A stretch of DNA of 64,000 bases, taken from positions 180,138 to 244,137 of the forward strand of contig VXAA01000927.1 of assembly GCA_013399115.1 (NCBI GenBank). The letters are read 5' to 3'. This document shows positions 1 to 12,800 of this stretch, piece by piece. The first letter of the stretch is position 1; each line of letters starts with the position of its first letter. The notes under the pieces were generated by a model. It made no database searches. It was not told the origin of the DNA and was given only the letters and a program-made list of their open reading frames with translations. The DNA is from Anseranas semipalmata. Lineage: Eukaryota > Chordata > Aves > Anseriformes > Anseranatidae. A program made the translations under genes and the position numbers.

Positions 1-288
1 AGGTAGAGCCGGCCGGGCTGCGAAGGAGGAGGGCTCGTCCCGCCGGCTTGGGGCCAGCGCCCCCGCGCCCGGAGCCGCCGGGAGCCGCTTGTCGGAGGGA
101 AGCGCTGGTCCGCGAATCGGCCATCTCGGGGGGACCGGCAGCGCCGCGCTCCCCTGCCCGCCTCCGTTGTTCCCTGCGCAGCAGCGGATCGTGCCCTCGC
201 TGCAAGATCTCGTGGGGGAGAGACTTCGGCAAATGGAACAGCTCCTCGTTTTTACGCTCGGCAGCAGCGCTGCTTGTTTTACGTGAAG
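1..288 (+). other. Probable first exon (partial), mostly or wholly untranslated
   Basis: The CpG-dense segment ends at two overlapping donor-like sites: TTTAC/gtgaag (exon end 282) and GTGAAG/gtggat (exon end 288). Beyond them the base composition drops at once to AT-rich intron-like sequence. Two ATG-initiated frames run through it, from 48 and from 89. The second stops at 284-286 and the first continues into the presumed intron, and neither gives a recognisable protein, so I treat the exon as 5' UTR. A short N-terminal coding part cannot be excluded. The start is outside the window. Which donor is used is undecided. Confidence 0.4.
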
Positions 289-290
289 GT
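1..290. promoter_or_regulatory. CpG island at window start, probable promoter
   Basis: About 37 CpG dinucleotides can be counted in the first 300 bases, against a strongly CpG-poor background from 300 onward. Such islands normally mark the promoter and first exon of a vertebrate gene. There is no obvious TATA box, as is usual for this promoter class. The left edge is cut by the window, so the true transcription start may lie outside. CpG-island promoters are often bidirectional, so the island alone does not fix strand; the splice signals just downstream favour a plus-strand transcript. Confidence 0.75.
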
Positions 291-724
291 GGATGCGAGA
301 CTGTTATGACCAGTGAAGGCACTGCTAAAAGCTTTAGAAAAATAACCTGAACCTGATAACCTGAAAATAGGCTGAGCTGAGCTGAGAGGAGGATGGCTAC
401 ACAGCGGCACCAGACCTACCTTGGAGCTGCAGCCAAAAGCTATTAAAGTCCGTAGGAATCTTTTTCCTGACGTAAGAGGATGCGCATACAGACCTTCCAG
501 CTCCTAGCCTAATTTTCAGTAGTCCTTCCTAAATGCAGGCTTTAGTTCTAGGTGGACCTGGGCTGGTTTCCATCGTTGCTGAAAACTGGCTGTAACAGGA
601 AACTGACAGTGTAGCAGGAGCATTACTGAAAGAAGGAATCACGTAACTGCTCAGTCTTCTTGTCCTGCTGTTGTTCCTGTCTTGCTCTCATTTTGTGTTA
701 TTTTCACAAATGTTGTTGTTACAG

Positions 725-832
725 ATTTAGGCCCACTTGCCTAGATATGCAGTAGCTAAGACAACTGGAGTAGCAAGGCATCCCACAAAATTCGCAGTAA
801 AACACGTGGGAAATCTCTAGCTGCTCTCAGTG
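725..832 (+). other. Candidate untranslated second exon (108 bp)
   Basis: The acceptor is preceded by a long T-rich tract (from about 655) ending ttgttgttacag, and the right end is CAGTG/gtgagtaagg, close to the donor consensus. All three frames hit stops quickly: TAG in the first codons of one frame, an ATG-CAG-TAG mini-frame in another, and an early TAG in the third. The piece therefore cannot be an internal coding exon and would be 5' UTR or part of a long non-coding RNA. It lies about 440 bases downstream of the CpG-island exon on the same strand, the expected arrangement for a split 5' leader. No transcript evidence is available here. Confidence 0.4.
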
Positions 833-3800
833 GTGAGTAAGGCGGTTACAGCCTGGTGTTGCAGCCCGGTGTTCTCAGCGCTTCTGAGCGCGCTGACACG
901 AGCTGTGATGGCTGCGCTTGGTTTGGCAGAGCCTGGGTGATGCAGAACAGACAGGATGATTTAGGATCTCTTTCCTTTGTCCTGGAGAAGAACCCTCCAC
1001 TTAGCTGGACTGCTAAAACCCAGTATTACTAATCTCTTTTTACAAATGTTCCCAGGGCAGTATTTTATGCTGTTAGAGTTAATTATTATGTAGTTATTAT
1101 ACAGTTTGGACAGACCGGGTAAGAGAAAACTGATGAATTCTATCCCAGCATTGTGAATAATGTGGAACAGATGCTTCATTTGAATTTTGCCTTTTTCCAC
1201 TACCCATCACGCTCCTTTGCCTGCTAGGAGATCACCAAGATTTGAAATTAAGCGCTTTGTAAAGGTCAAAATGACCTAGGGGAGTGTGGATACAAGGTAT
1301 CTGAGCCGTGTTTCTTTTGCATACCTAATTCATAGGCTGCCCCAGGGCTGAGTCACAGTTTGAGGGTTGCCCTGCCCTGGCCTCCTGTTCTGTGCTGCGT
1401 ATTCAGCCAGTTGCCCATTCCAGAACAACCTCTGTGTGAACTCTAGTCCACCTGTGCTAAGTTCCTCTGCTGTATCAGAAGTAGAGCAGTACAAAGAGAA
1501 GTTACACTAAGCTAACTTTAGCTTAGAAATGATAAAAATAGTAATCCCTAATTATTAGGGAACACCTCTGGGCTAATGAAGGCTGATGAAGAATCTTCTA
1601 AGAGAGGGAGTCTTCTGAGAGGAAATCTTCTAAGAGAGGGAGGAAGAAGTAGCAAGAAATAAAAAGAACAACAATCAGCAGACCTCACTTTGGGTCACAA
1701 GTGCCCAGATCCAGTTTTAGGCATCCAAATGGAGAACTTCCTTACAGAGTTCATGGATCAGGTCCTTAGCGTGTCTTGGTAAATCAGTAATCATGTTGGC
1801 AACCAACAGATAAAATTAATTTCATACCATGGCTGAGGTATGAAACCCCAGTGTTGCTTGCTTTGTCTCCTTCAGCGGTTCCAGAGGAGGTTCTTTCATC
1901 TGTGACATAGCGTGCCCACTTTGCTTTTATATCTGTCGGGAGGGAAGATAAAACAGGGAGAAGCCCTGGTTTTCTCTTGTTCCTCCTGTTGCTTGCTTTT
2001 GTGGTGACAAGAGGAAGCCTCACATTCAGGACCTCTCTGACTTTGCTGTCACTAAATGCACTTGATGTTTCATTGATCGCTTCAAAAATAAATTAAGCTG
2101 GAGAGAACTGGGCCACTGAGAAGCAAAGCTGAAATGCTTGCGCAGAGTTTAGTATGGGTCAACAGCGCAGTGTTAAATCCACACTTTCCGTTTAGATCAC
2201 GTTTTCCAGTGCCATCTGTGCTCAGAAAGGAGCAGTAAATAGAAGAGTTGTTTCAAATGTCTCAGAAGCATAGTAAAAAATCAGCATTCTGTTGAGGAAA
2301 TAATATCCTTGCTCTTCCCTTTGGGGGTGTATTGAATTTCAACTCTAACATGGAGCACATCGTCGGGATGGGTGCAGTCGGTGAAATCTTAGTGTCCCGA
2401 TGGAGCTGCGGTTGAGCTGTGCGTGGGGTGACTTTTCCCCTCGGGTGAGCTGGTGGCTCTGAGGAGCCTGCCTGCTCCCTGTGCTTCAGTCACCAAAGTG
2501 GGACGGAGTCCTTCAGGCAGGAGTGACCCGAGCCCTGCCGTAGTATGCAGGTGCTGGCAGTCATGTGGCTTCCAGAGTGACACAGCGGTGCTCTTACTGT
2601 GTGCTCCTGCTAGGGAGCTGCTGAGACCCCTCTGCCTCCCACCCCCTCCTTCTGCTACCTCCAGCTACATGTGCTTATGATGTTCTCCGTGAAGGGAGCG
2701 CTTTCTAAATCCTCTGAGTATGAGTGAGGTCAAGGTTTCCTAATTCTCCTAGCATCTTATTTCAGATGCTTTACAGGAGTCTCACCTTTCCCTCTCTATT
2801 GTCTCTACACAGTCCCGTTTTAGACTTGAGAAACATGAAGTACAGACTTCTGTACTTTTTTAACACTGCTACTTTTTTTTAACACTACTTTTCCTCCCTT
2901 TTCAAGCAGATCAGAATAGTTAAAGATGATATAGGCATTTCCACGTACTTTCTTGCTTACACGAATACACATTTTTAACAACTCCGTTACCTAACATCTA
3001 GGTGCTGCAGCTGGATTTATAGCTAATGTCTGCCTAAGTTGGTCTGCTTGATTTCATTCTTGGTGAAAAGCCTGTTTCTTTTTCTTCCATGTGCCCCTCA
3101 CTTTTCACTCAGTTTTGTACTAGTATGAAAATACTAATGCAAATATAAGCAGGAAGAAAATCCCTGAGTTTTTTTTCCTCTTTTTACATACTTCACCCTC
3201 CCTGCCATTCAAATAAAATAGATTGGCATTCTTCTTAACAGAGACAAGCTGTTATTAGACAGTGCAGGAAGGCAGGAACAGAGTTAGGAGAGGAGAGACT
3301 ACATTTCCAGGCAACTAATGGAAAACCAGTTCTTCAAACCTCAACATTCTTATCTTTTTGAACTTGTTTCTCTTTCAGCTTCTTTTACCAGATGTACGTG
3401 TCTTAATTTACCATATTAGGAGGTAATTTATTCAGCCTAGACAGTCTTTCACCAGATCACTGAAGTATGTATTAGATATAAATTTTCATTGGCTGCTTTC
3501 ATTCTCTTTTTGAATATCCCCACTGTGTATCTTGTTCATTTTCACAAGGGAAAACAAAAGCCCAATTCACATGTCAAATTCTGCTGGAGTTATTTTTTCA
3601 GGCACAATGTACCCACCACTGGAAAACAGTGGAAATCTTAACACATCAACAAGAAATTAGTATTTAGAGACAACAAAAGGAAGTCATTAGTATAGTGAGA
3701 ATATACTGAAAATCCAGGCTGGGCTAAATAAAATGTGTAATGAAGGTGAAATTGTGTGTTACTTCTGTTTTAATATGTGTAATTTAATGTTCTTAGATAT

Positions 3801-6800
3801 ATATATTTTTCTTTTGCCTCTGACTCTCAGTAATCAGTAGCTATGCTTGTAGGTATGAATGAGGAGGGGAAGAGAACAGCCTGCTTGGTAGTGCTCTGTT
3901 TAATTCATAAGGCAGTTAGGAGGGATATACATATCTTGACAGGTACAGATCAGTGCTACATCTTGCTATAAGTTTTAATCACCAGATATTTGGAGCAGAA
4001 TGAGAGTCTTATTTTTAACCAAGTTGTCATTGTCTGTTCTCTACTTGTTGTGCAAAACTGTACATACTGGGACAATTTGGGATAATGGGCGTGGGTGGCA
4101 CTGTATCTCTGCTGGGGAAAGAAGTGCCCTTTTGGTATTTTTAGTTGCTCAGAGATTGTCTTCATAGCACTGCCAGTCAAAAACTACACTTCAGGGTTGA
4201 GGTAATAAGAGGCTCTACTATGTTGGCTGCCCTCAGGGAATATAAAATGCGCTACCAGTTAAATCCATAACAACAGATAACTTACTTAAGCATTAGATTT
4301 AGCCGAGCTAGCATGCAGGCAATTTGACTGGGTAAGACACCAGCCATCCAGGACTGAGGGAGCACCAAGTAAATTTGTGCTCCAAATGCAGCAGCGGGGA
4401 TTTGAGTAGGGGTCTCCTGCCTTCCTGCTGGGCTGCTGGGAGAAACGGGACAAATGGGCACACAGATTTCCACTGGAGCTTGGGCAGGCTGTCACTGGGA
4501 GGGTTTCAGTGGATTTTGGCCATTCAGTCAGTGAAAATAGAGCTGCCCGGAGGAGTTTAAGTGCCTAAAAGATTACAAGATGTGTGAGTGAGGATTTCAG
4601 TGGGATATCGGTATTGGTTTTGAAGGACTAAAGATAAGAGGATTTCCTGCCTTTACCTCCAGTATCCCTATTAGCTAAAGAGTTCAGCTTTCCTTTCACT
4701 GCTTCTTTTATTTTTTTTCCATGACTACTGATTAGCAGTGGGATCCATCTCTACCAACAATGAATATGATGCAAATATGGACGTGTTTGCATGATTGGAA
4801 AATTCTTGCCTCAAGAAGTAAAGGCTTGAAGCAGTAGCAAAGGAATAAAGAGGACCAAGGCAATGAAGCTGAGGCTTCAGGTTCTGTGGTGGTGTGCGCT
4901 GTGGCAGGCAGCAGGTGATAGAAAGGAGATTTGCTCTGCTCTGCAACATAAACTGGGATGTTTAAAGCGTAGGTTAGTATTTCTGCGGTTTGAGAGATCT
5001 GAAGTTGGAAGTGTCACTGTGGTATAAATAAACGTTGCCGGGCTGTCTCAAATATATCCACCATCTATTTAAAGTTCTTAAAATTATTTTCTTAAGAATA
5101 CTTCAAAACCCCCTGAGTACAAAATTAGCACTTCTGGCTCAGAAAGCCCTCGGCCTGCAGACCCCTAGCAGCTGGGTGGTATTCTGGGGAGCATCATTAC
5201 ATGATTATTCTGTGCTTCGAGTCTTCCCAAAGCATCTGATGTTGGCCACAGGTATGGATTAGATACAGGTATGGATTTATTGTGAGCCAGTGTGCTCCTT
5301 ACAGTGCATCGCCACAAAACTGAGCTTTGTTTTCCCCTGAGATTGTTTGTGAGGTGCTGAACCGATTGGAGTCATACTGTTGGTTAAGCAGGTCAGCTGA
5401 GAAATGTGTTATGGGTTGAAGTCGAGAATGTGTGCATAACTTATGACTGAAGCAGTGGGAAAACAAATAGAGGACTATTAAAATCTCTTACACATGTTGG
5501 CTTCATTGAACTAAAAACAGTAGGATTTTTTAAACAAATCATTTCTTGTGTCAGTGGCCTGGACCCGACTCCTGTTCAGGGGGATGGAGGTCAGAGTGGC
5601 TGGGTGCAGGTTTCTCTATAGGCTGCCCACACCAGGACCAAGATTTCCCTGGCCTCACGTTCTGAGCTTGTGACAAAGCAAAATTTAGCACAAAAGACAC
5701 AAAAAAGGGGCAGTTAATACCTCTTCCTCTAGATGTTCCCCAGTGCTGGAATGTTGTCCTGGTGAGAAAACAATAAAATCTTAACTTTTAAAAATATGTA
5801 TGAAAAAAGTCTCCAAACAGACCTGGGAAAAAAGAAGAGACGTGTTGATTTACCTTCTAGTATGTTAGGAGAGGGGGGGAATTTTGCCTCCTTTAGCAGA
5901 AGTTGTTTCCAGGTCTGCCCAGTGATAAAACTGCAATTTCAAATGGGTTTTTTGTTTCCATTGCTTGGGGGTATGGCTGTGTTGGATTGAGTGGCCAGAT
6001 AAATAGAGTTAATAGGTTCACCTTGGTATGAATTCCTGGTAAGTAAGCCACGTGTCACTATGTTTTCCTGTCAATCTTTCCTGCAGTAGTTAGCAGTTAG
6101 TGCAAAAATGGATTTCTTCAGTCTAGCACGCAGCAGAAGTACATTTAGAAATTGGCATTGATGTTTTGTGTTTTTATCTCCAAGGCTGCCTGTTTCCTCT
6201 TAGAGACAAAATGACTCTTGCTCTGGTGAGAATTCCGCCTGCTGTGTCTGCCCAGCACACCAAACACTAACGCCCCCCGCTTCCAAATAATTCAGCTGTA
6301 ATTGAGCAAATACGTGTATTTCCTGGAATGCCGCAAGAATGACCAGGTCATTTGATATTGGATTCCATGTAGTTTGATGACAGCTGAGCTCTCCTTAAGT
6401 TGTAATATTCAGCTCACGGATGTATTTTCTTGCTTGCTTTGTGGTAAGACTTGTAGGCCGCATATCCCAAATGTTTCAGACCAGAGGATTATTGTGAACC
6501 GTGAGCTTCTCTAAACCTATACTGATTGATTTTCCGTTGGAAACTGCAACACTTTTCTGTTCTGTGCACCATTTTCTGTGGCCTCAGCTATGTTTTGCAA
6601 GCAGTGCCAAGCATGCGGCGTACCTCCTCCATGCCATCTGAGGAGGTATTTTCCCTCCTTAGAGGACGAGTGGCACCGACTTGTACTCCTTGGCATAATG
6701 ATTGCCTCCCCTGACACAGGGCATGCGGCTCAGTGGATTGGGCTTTGGCCTTGGTTAAACAGGTGCTCTGTTTTCACCGGGCAGTTGATCTGATGTGGGA

Positions 6801-9290
6801 TTTTTAGGCAAATTTGTTTGATCTTTTTCTGCTATGGCCTGTCTTGTACATGTTTTTGGTGAAGAAACCTTTTCTCTCATTGAAGAGTAAGTAAGACTTT
6901 CCAAAACCTTTGATATTCTCCAGTTGTAATGTGAAAAATGGCAGGGGCTCATCTTTTCTGCCCTGCTGCAACATCTGTGCGTGCTCTGACAGATCTCATG
7001 TGGATTCAGGACCTGTAAATGAAGACAGTGGCTCTTTGGTCACTGGTTTCCTGCTTCTGAACAACTGATCTTAAGCTATTGTGTTTAACATAGTGGAGCC
7101 TGACCTTGAATGCCAGAAGCCATTTTAAAAGAAAATGCGTCACTGGCCCACATTATTTTTGTCAAAGCTGTTTTAATAGAAAACAGGGTTTTGATGTAAA
7201 AAAAAAACAGCAGAAAATATATTTCTGCGGAAAATATTGAATTTTCCCTGAAAAACTAACCTGTAGTTGAAAAATGATTTAAAGCTCTTTATTCACAATG
7301 GAGAGTCAAAATCTTTTCCAGAAGGGGAAAATATATTTCCCCAACAGCAATATAGTAATAATGCTTGCTAGTTTGATTCAGATATTCTACTGTTTTCTAA
7401 ATAAGTATTTACATCTGTTTTTTTTTCTTATTATTATTCATCTTGAACATTTGCTAGCATGTAATTTTTCATACCAGTAACTGAATTTGCAAATCCCCCC
7501 GTTGTAGTTCTCTATCCCTTTCAAATGCACTAAAAACTGTTCTATTAGATCTTCTCTTCATCTTTTTTTCTTTTTCTGCTTATTTCTGGAGAGATGAATA
7601 AACACACTTCTTAATGCATTTCAATTACCTTACTTTTTGTTAAGATATATTTTCAGGTAACACAATTAATTAAAACTCCATTAACCGTTTAAAAATGAAA
7701 TATCCCCTAGTGGCAGTTCTTTGGTACTGGCCTACTTAAGTTAATGATTGCAAATGGATGTATAATACATATTGACTTGCTCAGAATTAAAAGAGGATTT
7801 TTGTCCTTTTTCTTGCTCTTTGATGTATTACGGATGCCCGAAGAGATACTCTTTCCTCTGCTTTTTACTATTTAGATTCACTCCATTCTGGTCTTCCTGT
7901 AAGTTAGATTTTAGGGCTAATTTATTTTATTTTGTTGAAAGCAGGGCTGGTTGTACAGATTTGGAATACCTTCTTAGCAAACAGATTCCCTCTGACCTTT
8001 AGTAAGAAAGAATTAGGGCACCTTTTCTAAGTTTTTTGATATTTGCATTAGCTCTCAGCAGAGGTGCTCAGCCTTGCAGTGGAGAAGCTGTGTCCAGTCT
8101 CAGATGCTTTTTTCCTTTTGCTGTCAGACTGATCTGTTCCCATCTCCTGCCATTTTCTTACGACCTGAGCAGCCAGTCACAGAGGATGGTGGTTGTGTCC
8201 GTGGGAAAGCTCGGGTAGACTGAGTTGTTTTTCTAACTGCTTTGTAAGACAAAGAAAACTTTTCAGAGAGGTCTGCTTTAACCATGACTCACTGATGCCG
8301 GTTCATCTACTGATGCGGGCAAACTAGGTTTTTGTGCCTTGCAAAGCACCTGAACTGGGAGGCCTTTAGCAGCTGAGCACAGAGGCTACCTTGATGAGAG
8401 AAGAAAGCGGGAAGAGGGTGCTTCTGCAGAGGGATGTTATATTGCAATAATAAAGTCTGATGTTTATTATTACTGAGGAGAACTGTAAAAAGAGAGCTTT
8501 CTAGGCTATAACTCTGAATGCCGTCATTGCAGAAACTATGTAGAATGAATTGACAGTATGCAGAATGAAATATCCCCAGCCTTGGGGGATAATAGAAGCC
8601 ACGTTTTCCTGACACATTTCAGCTATCTCTCCTTCTTTTAATATGTGATGCAAGAATTTTTTTCTAACTTAGCTCTACAACAGGTGACTTTTTTCAACTA
8701 CTGTTTTCAGATTTTAAAAAGTAGGAGTGCAGCTTTAGCAAGCAAGAATGTGTATCTACATACATAATACTCTGGTAATTCACACATGTTGAGAGAAGAA
8801 TACAGATTTATATCTTAATAGCCTGGTGTGCCGGTTCTAGAAGAGAAAGTAGTCAAGACTTTGGTACTTGACATCTCTGCTGACAGACAGTACAGAAATT
8901 GGAATAATTCAAGAAAAAGATAAAGTTACTTTTATTCCATGCGTCTCTTACAGAAACATGGTGATAGTGGAGAGTAAAGGAGTTTAGAATCACTGGCAGT
9001 GGATAGTAATCTAATGTAAATCCCCAGGCAGGTTAAATTAGCCTGTTCTCGGCATGGTGCCCGGAGTAGGATGGGGGGGAAAGAATAGGAAAGGATGAAT
9101 CAGCTCTGGTGTTTTGCAAGATCGTGCCTTCTAGTTCAATATTGTCTTGTTTTCTTTGCCTGAATTTATTCCTGACAGGTGGTGACAGAATGTTTTCATT
9201 AGGGAAATGCTTATACCTTCCCAGAATCATAGAAATCAAATAAAGTCTCCTGTAGCAAACTAGTATTCACACTGACAGGCGGCCAGATTC
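833..9290. other. Intron-like sequence, no supported gene
   Basis: AT-rich, stop-dense sequence with only short chance frames (under about 105 codons) and no recognisable protein motif. It contains a duplicated 19-mer at 1592-1642, a TA-rich run near 3799-3808 and an A10 run at 7198-7207. Good donor-like sites occur at 6039 and 6886, but no convincing matching coding exon precedes them. I found no tRNA, microRNA or transposon that I can name. Confidence 0.6.
1592..1642. repeat. Direct repeat of a 19-mer
   Basis: The 19-mer aatcttctaagagagggag occurs identically at 1592-1610 and 1624-1642, with a degenerate copy (tcttctgagagg) between. A second local duplication, ggctaatgaa / ggctgatgaa, lies just upstream at 1571-1590. 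This looks like slipped-strand or short tandem duplication; no function is suggested. Confidence 0.85.
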
Positions 9291-9830
9291 TTTTCACTAC
9301 TTCTTCAAAGCTTTGAAAATCCTCATGGCTATGCAACATCCCTTTTTGCTCAGCCCAGTGTCTGTCAGCGCAAGGATGCGGGCACATAAGCTGTCCTTTT
9401 TGTTTCCCTTGCTTGCCTGCCCCTGCCCCAGGTGAGGACAGCTGCCTGCCCTCAGCCCGTTCACAGCTGCCTTCAGGCTTTCCCATGTGCAGCCGTAATG
9501 CAGTGGTCGTGCTGGCCTCCGGGTGGGCTTCGGGCAGTGCCAGCACGCACCCAAACCTGTCTTAGCGCCGCTTGGGTCACTGTCACACTGCAGCACCAGG
9601 GGACAGGCAGCCAGGCAGGTAGCTGCTCCTTCCAGCCATTTCAGGGCCATTTGCAGGGGCTGTGTGCGGGCTGGGTCTGCCTGCATAGGGCAGGAAAGTG
9701 GAGAGAAGGAGGACACCTGTCTGATGAGCCTTAGCAAAGCCACGCTAGGGGCAGCTTCCAGTTGCTGGTTCTGGTGTGCTGAGCCGCCACCTCCAGAACA
9801 GCCTGCCTGCAACAAGCGCCCGGTGTTCAG
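9291..9830. other. Locally GC-richer segment with overlapping chance frames
   Basis: Composition rises towards 55-60% GC here, which lengthens open frames on both strands (172 codons on minus at 9297-9815, about 100-119 codons on plus). The translations are low-complexity mixes of C, S, P, A and Q with no domain. The frames overlap each other on both strands, which is expected when stop codons are depleted by GC content. I do not call a gene. Confidence 0.5.
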
Positions 9831-12800
9831 ACTGGGTTTGCTGGGCTCTATGGTAACTAAATTTAGGCAGAATATAATTTAGAAGTGAAAGGCACAAATC
9901 ACTAAATCGGAGGGAAGTATGGCATTGAATCAAATGAGGAAAAAGTAATACTTTCCCCAAGCTAAATATCAATCATTAGTTACTTGATTCTGAGCCCACA
10001 TTGATTTCATAAGCACATTTTCTTCCTTGGCACTGCTGCTTTTGGGGTTTTGAAGGCATATGTGTGTTCTCAGATTTTCAACTGTGCATAAGAACTACAT
10101 TGTGAACTTCACTCATCCGAGTGCTTGGTTCTGTCTCTTGGGCCTATGCAGTGAACAACTTTGGCCACCCCGTGGGGCGGATTCTGGCAAACGGTTTTGG
10201 AGGTGCTAATGTGGGGAGGTGGAAGGGTAGAGACATTCACCACAGGTGGATTTGTGGTGAGGGCAACACATGCGAAAGATCATTAATCACTGTAGGGTAG
10301 AAATCAGTATGATGAATTAAATTTTTCAAGTGAAGGCTTTAAACTAATTCTAGCTGTATATAAGCCACGCTTTTTAGAGTGAGAATCTTCTTTCACAAAT
10401 AAAATGCTAAGGTAGAAATGAAGGTCTATTTCATTTCCATCAAGTTTAAAACATTATAACATATTTCTTTTAAAGGTAGCAGAAATGTTTTCTTAACAGT
10501 GGTCATTAACCATCATTCAAGTTTTTTTTATATATAACAGATCTAGAGATGCATTGGGAGTAATATCTTACAAGACATTATAAGATAAAAGGTGTAATGA
10601 AGAACTAGGACACAGATAATTATGTTTCTTATCAAATTAAGCTTCTGCATACTGAGATATCCATGAAACTACCCTTCTAAGGCAATGGAAACGGCATAAA
10701 ACTCACATTTTTTTTCCCTGCTGATTCCAAAGCCCATTGCAATCTGTGTGCTCTGCGCACCACAGGCTTGAAACTGCAACTTGCTCATAGAAAGGCTGAC
10801 CAGGTTCATTTGCCTGCAGTAACGCAGTTTCAGAAGCTCTAAAGGCCTTTTTTTTTTTTTTGTAACTGCTGCATGACTTGCTCCATGATAACCTCTGTTT
10901 TCTGCAGGCACTTCCCTTTCTGCCCTACTTCTGAGGAGCTGCTCCCACAAGCAGTTCCTCCCATGGTACACGGAGTCCACCCACCAATGCCACCTCCTTT
11001 CAGACTTCCTTGTCCTGCCTGTGAGACTTGACAGCTCTGACTTGCCTTAGCCCTGGTCCCCGTCTCCTGCTATATACCTGTTGTTTAGCTCTTCTCGCTT
11101 CCCTCCTTTGTTCCCGTCTCCGGCTCTGGGTGCTGCTCTGTCTTCTCTGCAGTCACTGGGCTGGAGTGGGTACCAGGCATTTCTCACCCCCTCTCCTTTC
11201 ATAGAATCCCACTGCTCTCATGAGAGACCCCCTCAGAGTCAGTGCCTTTGCACAGTGCTGCCCTGTCACCAGTGCTCTGTGTCCGTGTCTCTCGGAGCTG
11301 TATCACACTATTTGGATGCTTTTCAGGTAATGAGCTACAATTTACTTAAAGCCTTGTAACTACTAAGAGCTGGCTTAGATTCAGGTATCACCTGTAAACT
11401 TGGCTTCTTGAAAATAGAGCAGAAACTGATGTCCCGATTTTCACTCATGATCTATTTTTAGACTTTTTCTGCTAGCCAGCAGGACGTGCTGGTGCCCGAG
11501 AACCAGTCTCCTGTGATGCTTTCGCATGTGGACCTTCCCTGAGACCACCGAGTGACAGATCAGTGAAATGGTGCTCTGTTTCTCCCTGGACTTTGATTGT
11601 GCGCTCGTGGTTTTGTTTCCTCTCTTGGGAGTACCAGGCAGATACTAGTAAGGGTGATGAGTGAGTCTGATGGCTTGGCATTTTTGTGTACTTCTGCATT
11701 TGCAATAAACACAAAGGAATTAATTCATTCTGTGGAGTTCTGCGCAGTCCATCAGTAGGATATAAAAAGGGGCTATGTGAAGCCACATGCTGAGCTCACT
11801 TTGAGTGTCTTGCAACTGCTGCAACAGACTAAGGATTCGTAACTTCGTGTTACATTTCATAGTACTAGTTTAAACTAATTGAGCTGTGTATGATTTGCCT
11901 TCTGGGCTCTCACTCCTACGAAAACCAACTGATAATCAGTGTCAGTGTAAGTTAGACATCAGTAAAATGCTGTTCAGCTAAACAGCTTGACTAATGTAAC
12001 AAATGGTGCCATTTTGCATGCCTATTCAGAGCACAGAAAATCAATCTACTTCAAAAGCTGGAGCCCTGCCACTTGATTTGTTGGTTTCTAGCAGTTTCAG
12101 ACATAAAGCAGTTTACCTTATAGTTAGCATAATCATGCTGTCCAGTCATCAGCATATAAACTGTGCAGATTATGTTAGGGAATTACATTGTGGAAATACA
12201 GATGGATCTGTTTAATGAGGAACAAAACCTGTTTTGCATGAAATTTATAAACCTCAATTATCTATATGCCACAGGGGACAAAGAATAATTTTGATAATCA
12301 AGCTTTCAGAAAATTGAAAGAATATTCAACATGATAAGCGTTAAGAATCATGACCTCATCTGGGGTAACACAAGGCTTGGATAATTGAAGTGCTTCTGTA
12401 TTGGATTCTAAGAGTGTAATAGTATTTAGTGCTTGGGCTCCAGTTCAGTAACTGTTATTAGTATCCAGCTCAAAAAGATCTGTAAGAGCCAACTAGGTCC
12501 AAATGCTCCTCACTGCCACTGGTAGTCTTCAATTAGCTATTATTGAGGACAGAAAATGAGAAATTGATAGCCTGCTTCTCAAAGAAAGGCAATGTAAAAT
12601 TTTACTCAGTTAGTGTATCTGCTGCCTAAAAAAATAAGAAAAATAGTGGCTTAATTTTCTCTGAATGTTGTTTTTTGAAGTTAAATCTCTTTTTTTTTTT
12701 AGCTAGGGTTTGGAGCTTAGAAGGCTTTGGAATATTTTTCCTGCTCATTTAGAGTAAATCTTTCTTCATTTGCGTTAATTACTGCTCCTATGGTGATATT

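Noticed and set aside
6808..6886. 79-bp segment with a ttttag acceptor and gtaagtaag donor, one frame open and hydrophobic
   Set aside because: Short, T-rich, with a poor pyrimidine tract; hydrophobicity follows from T-rich codons.
9222..9240. CR1-like 'agaatcatagaaatc' motif
   Set aside because: Only about 12 bases resemble the CR1 3' end and nothing upstream or downstream follows the consensus.
9297..9815. 172-codon minus-strand frame
   Set aside because: Overlaps several long plus-strand frames in a GC-rich patch; the peptide has no recognisable domain.
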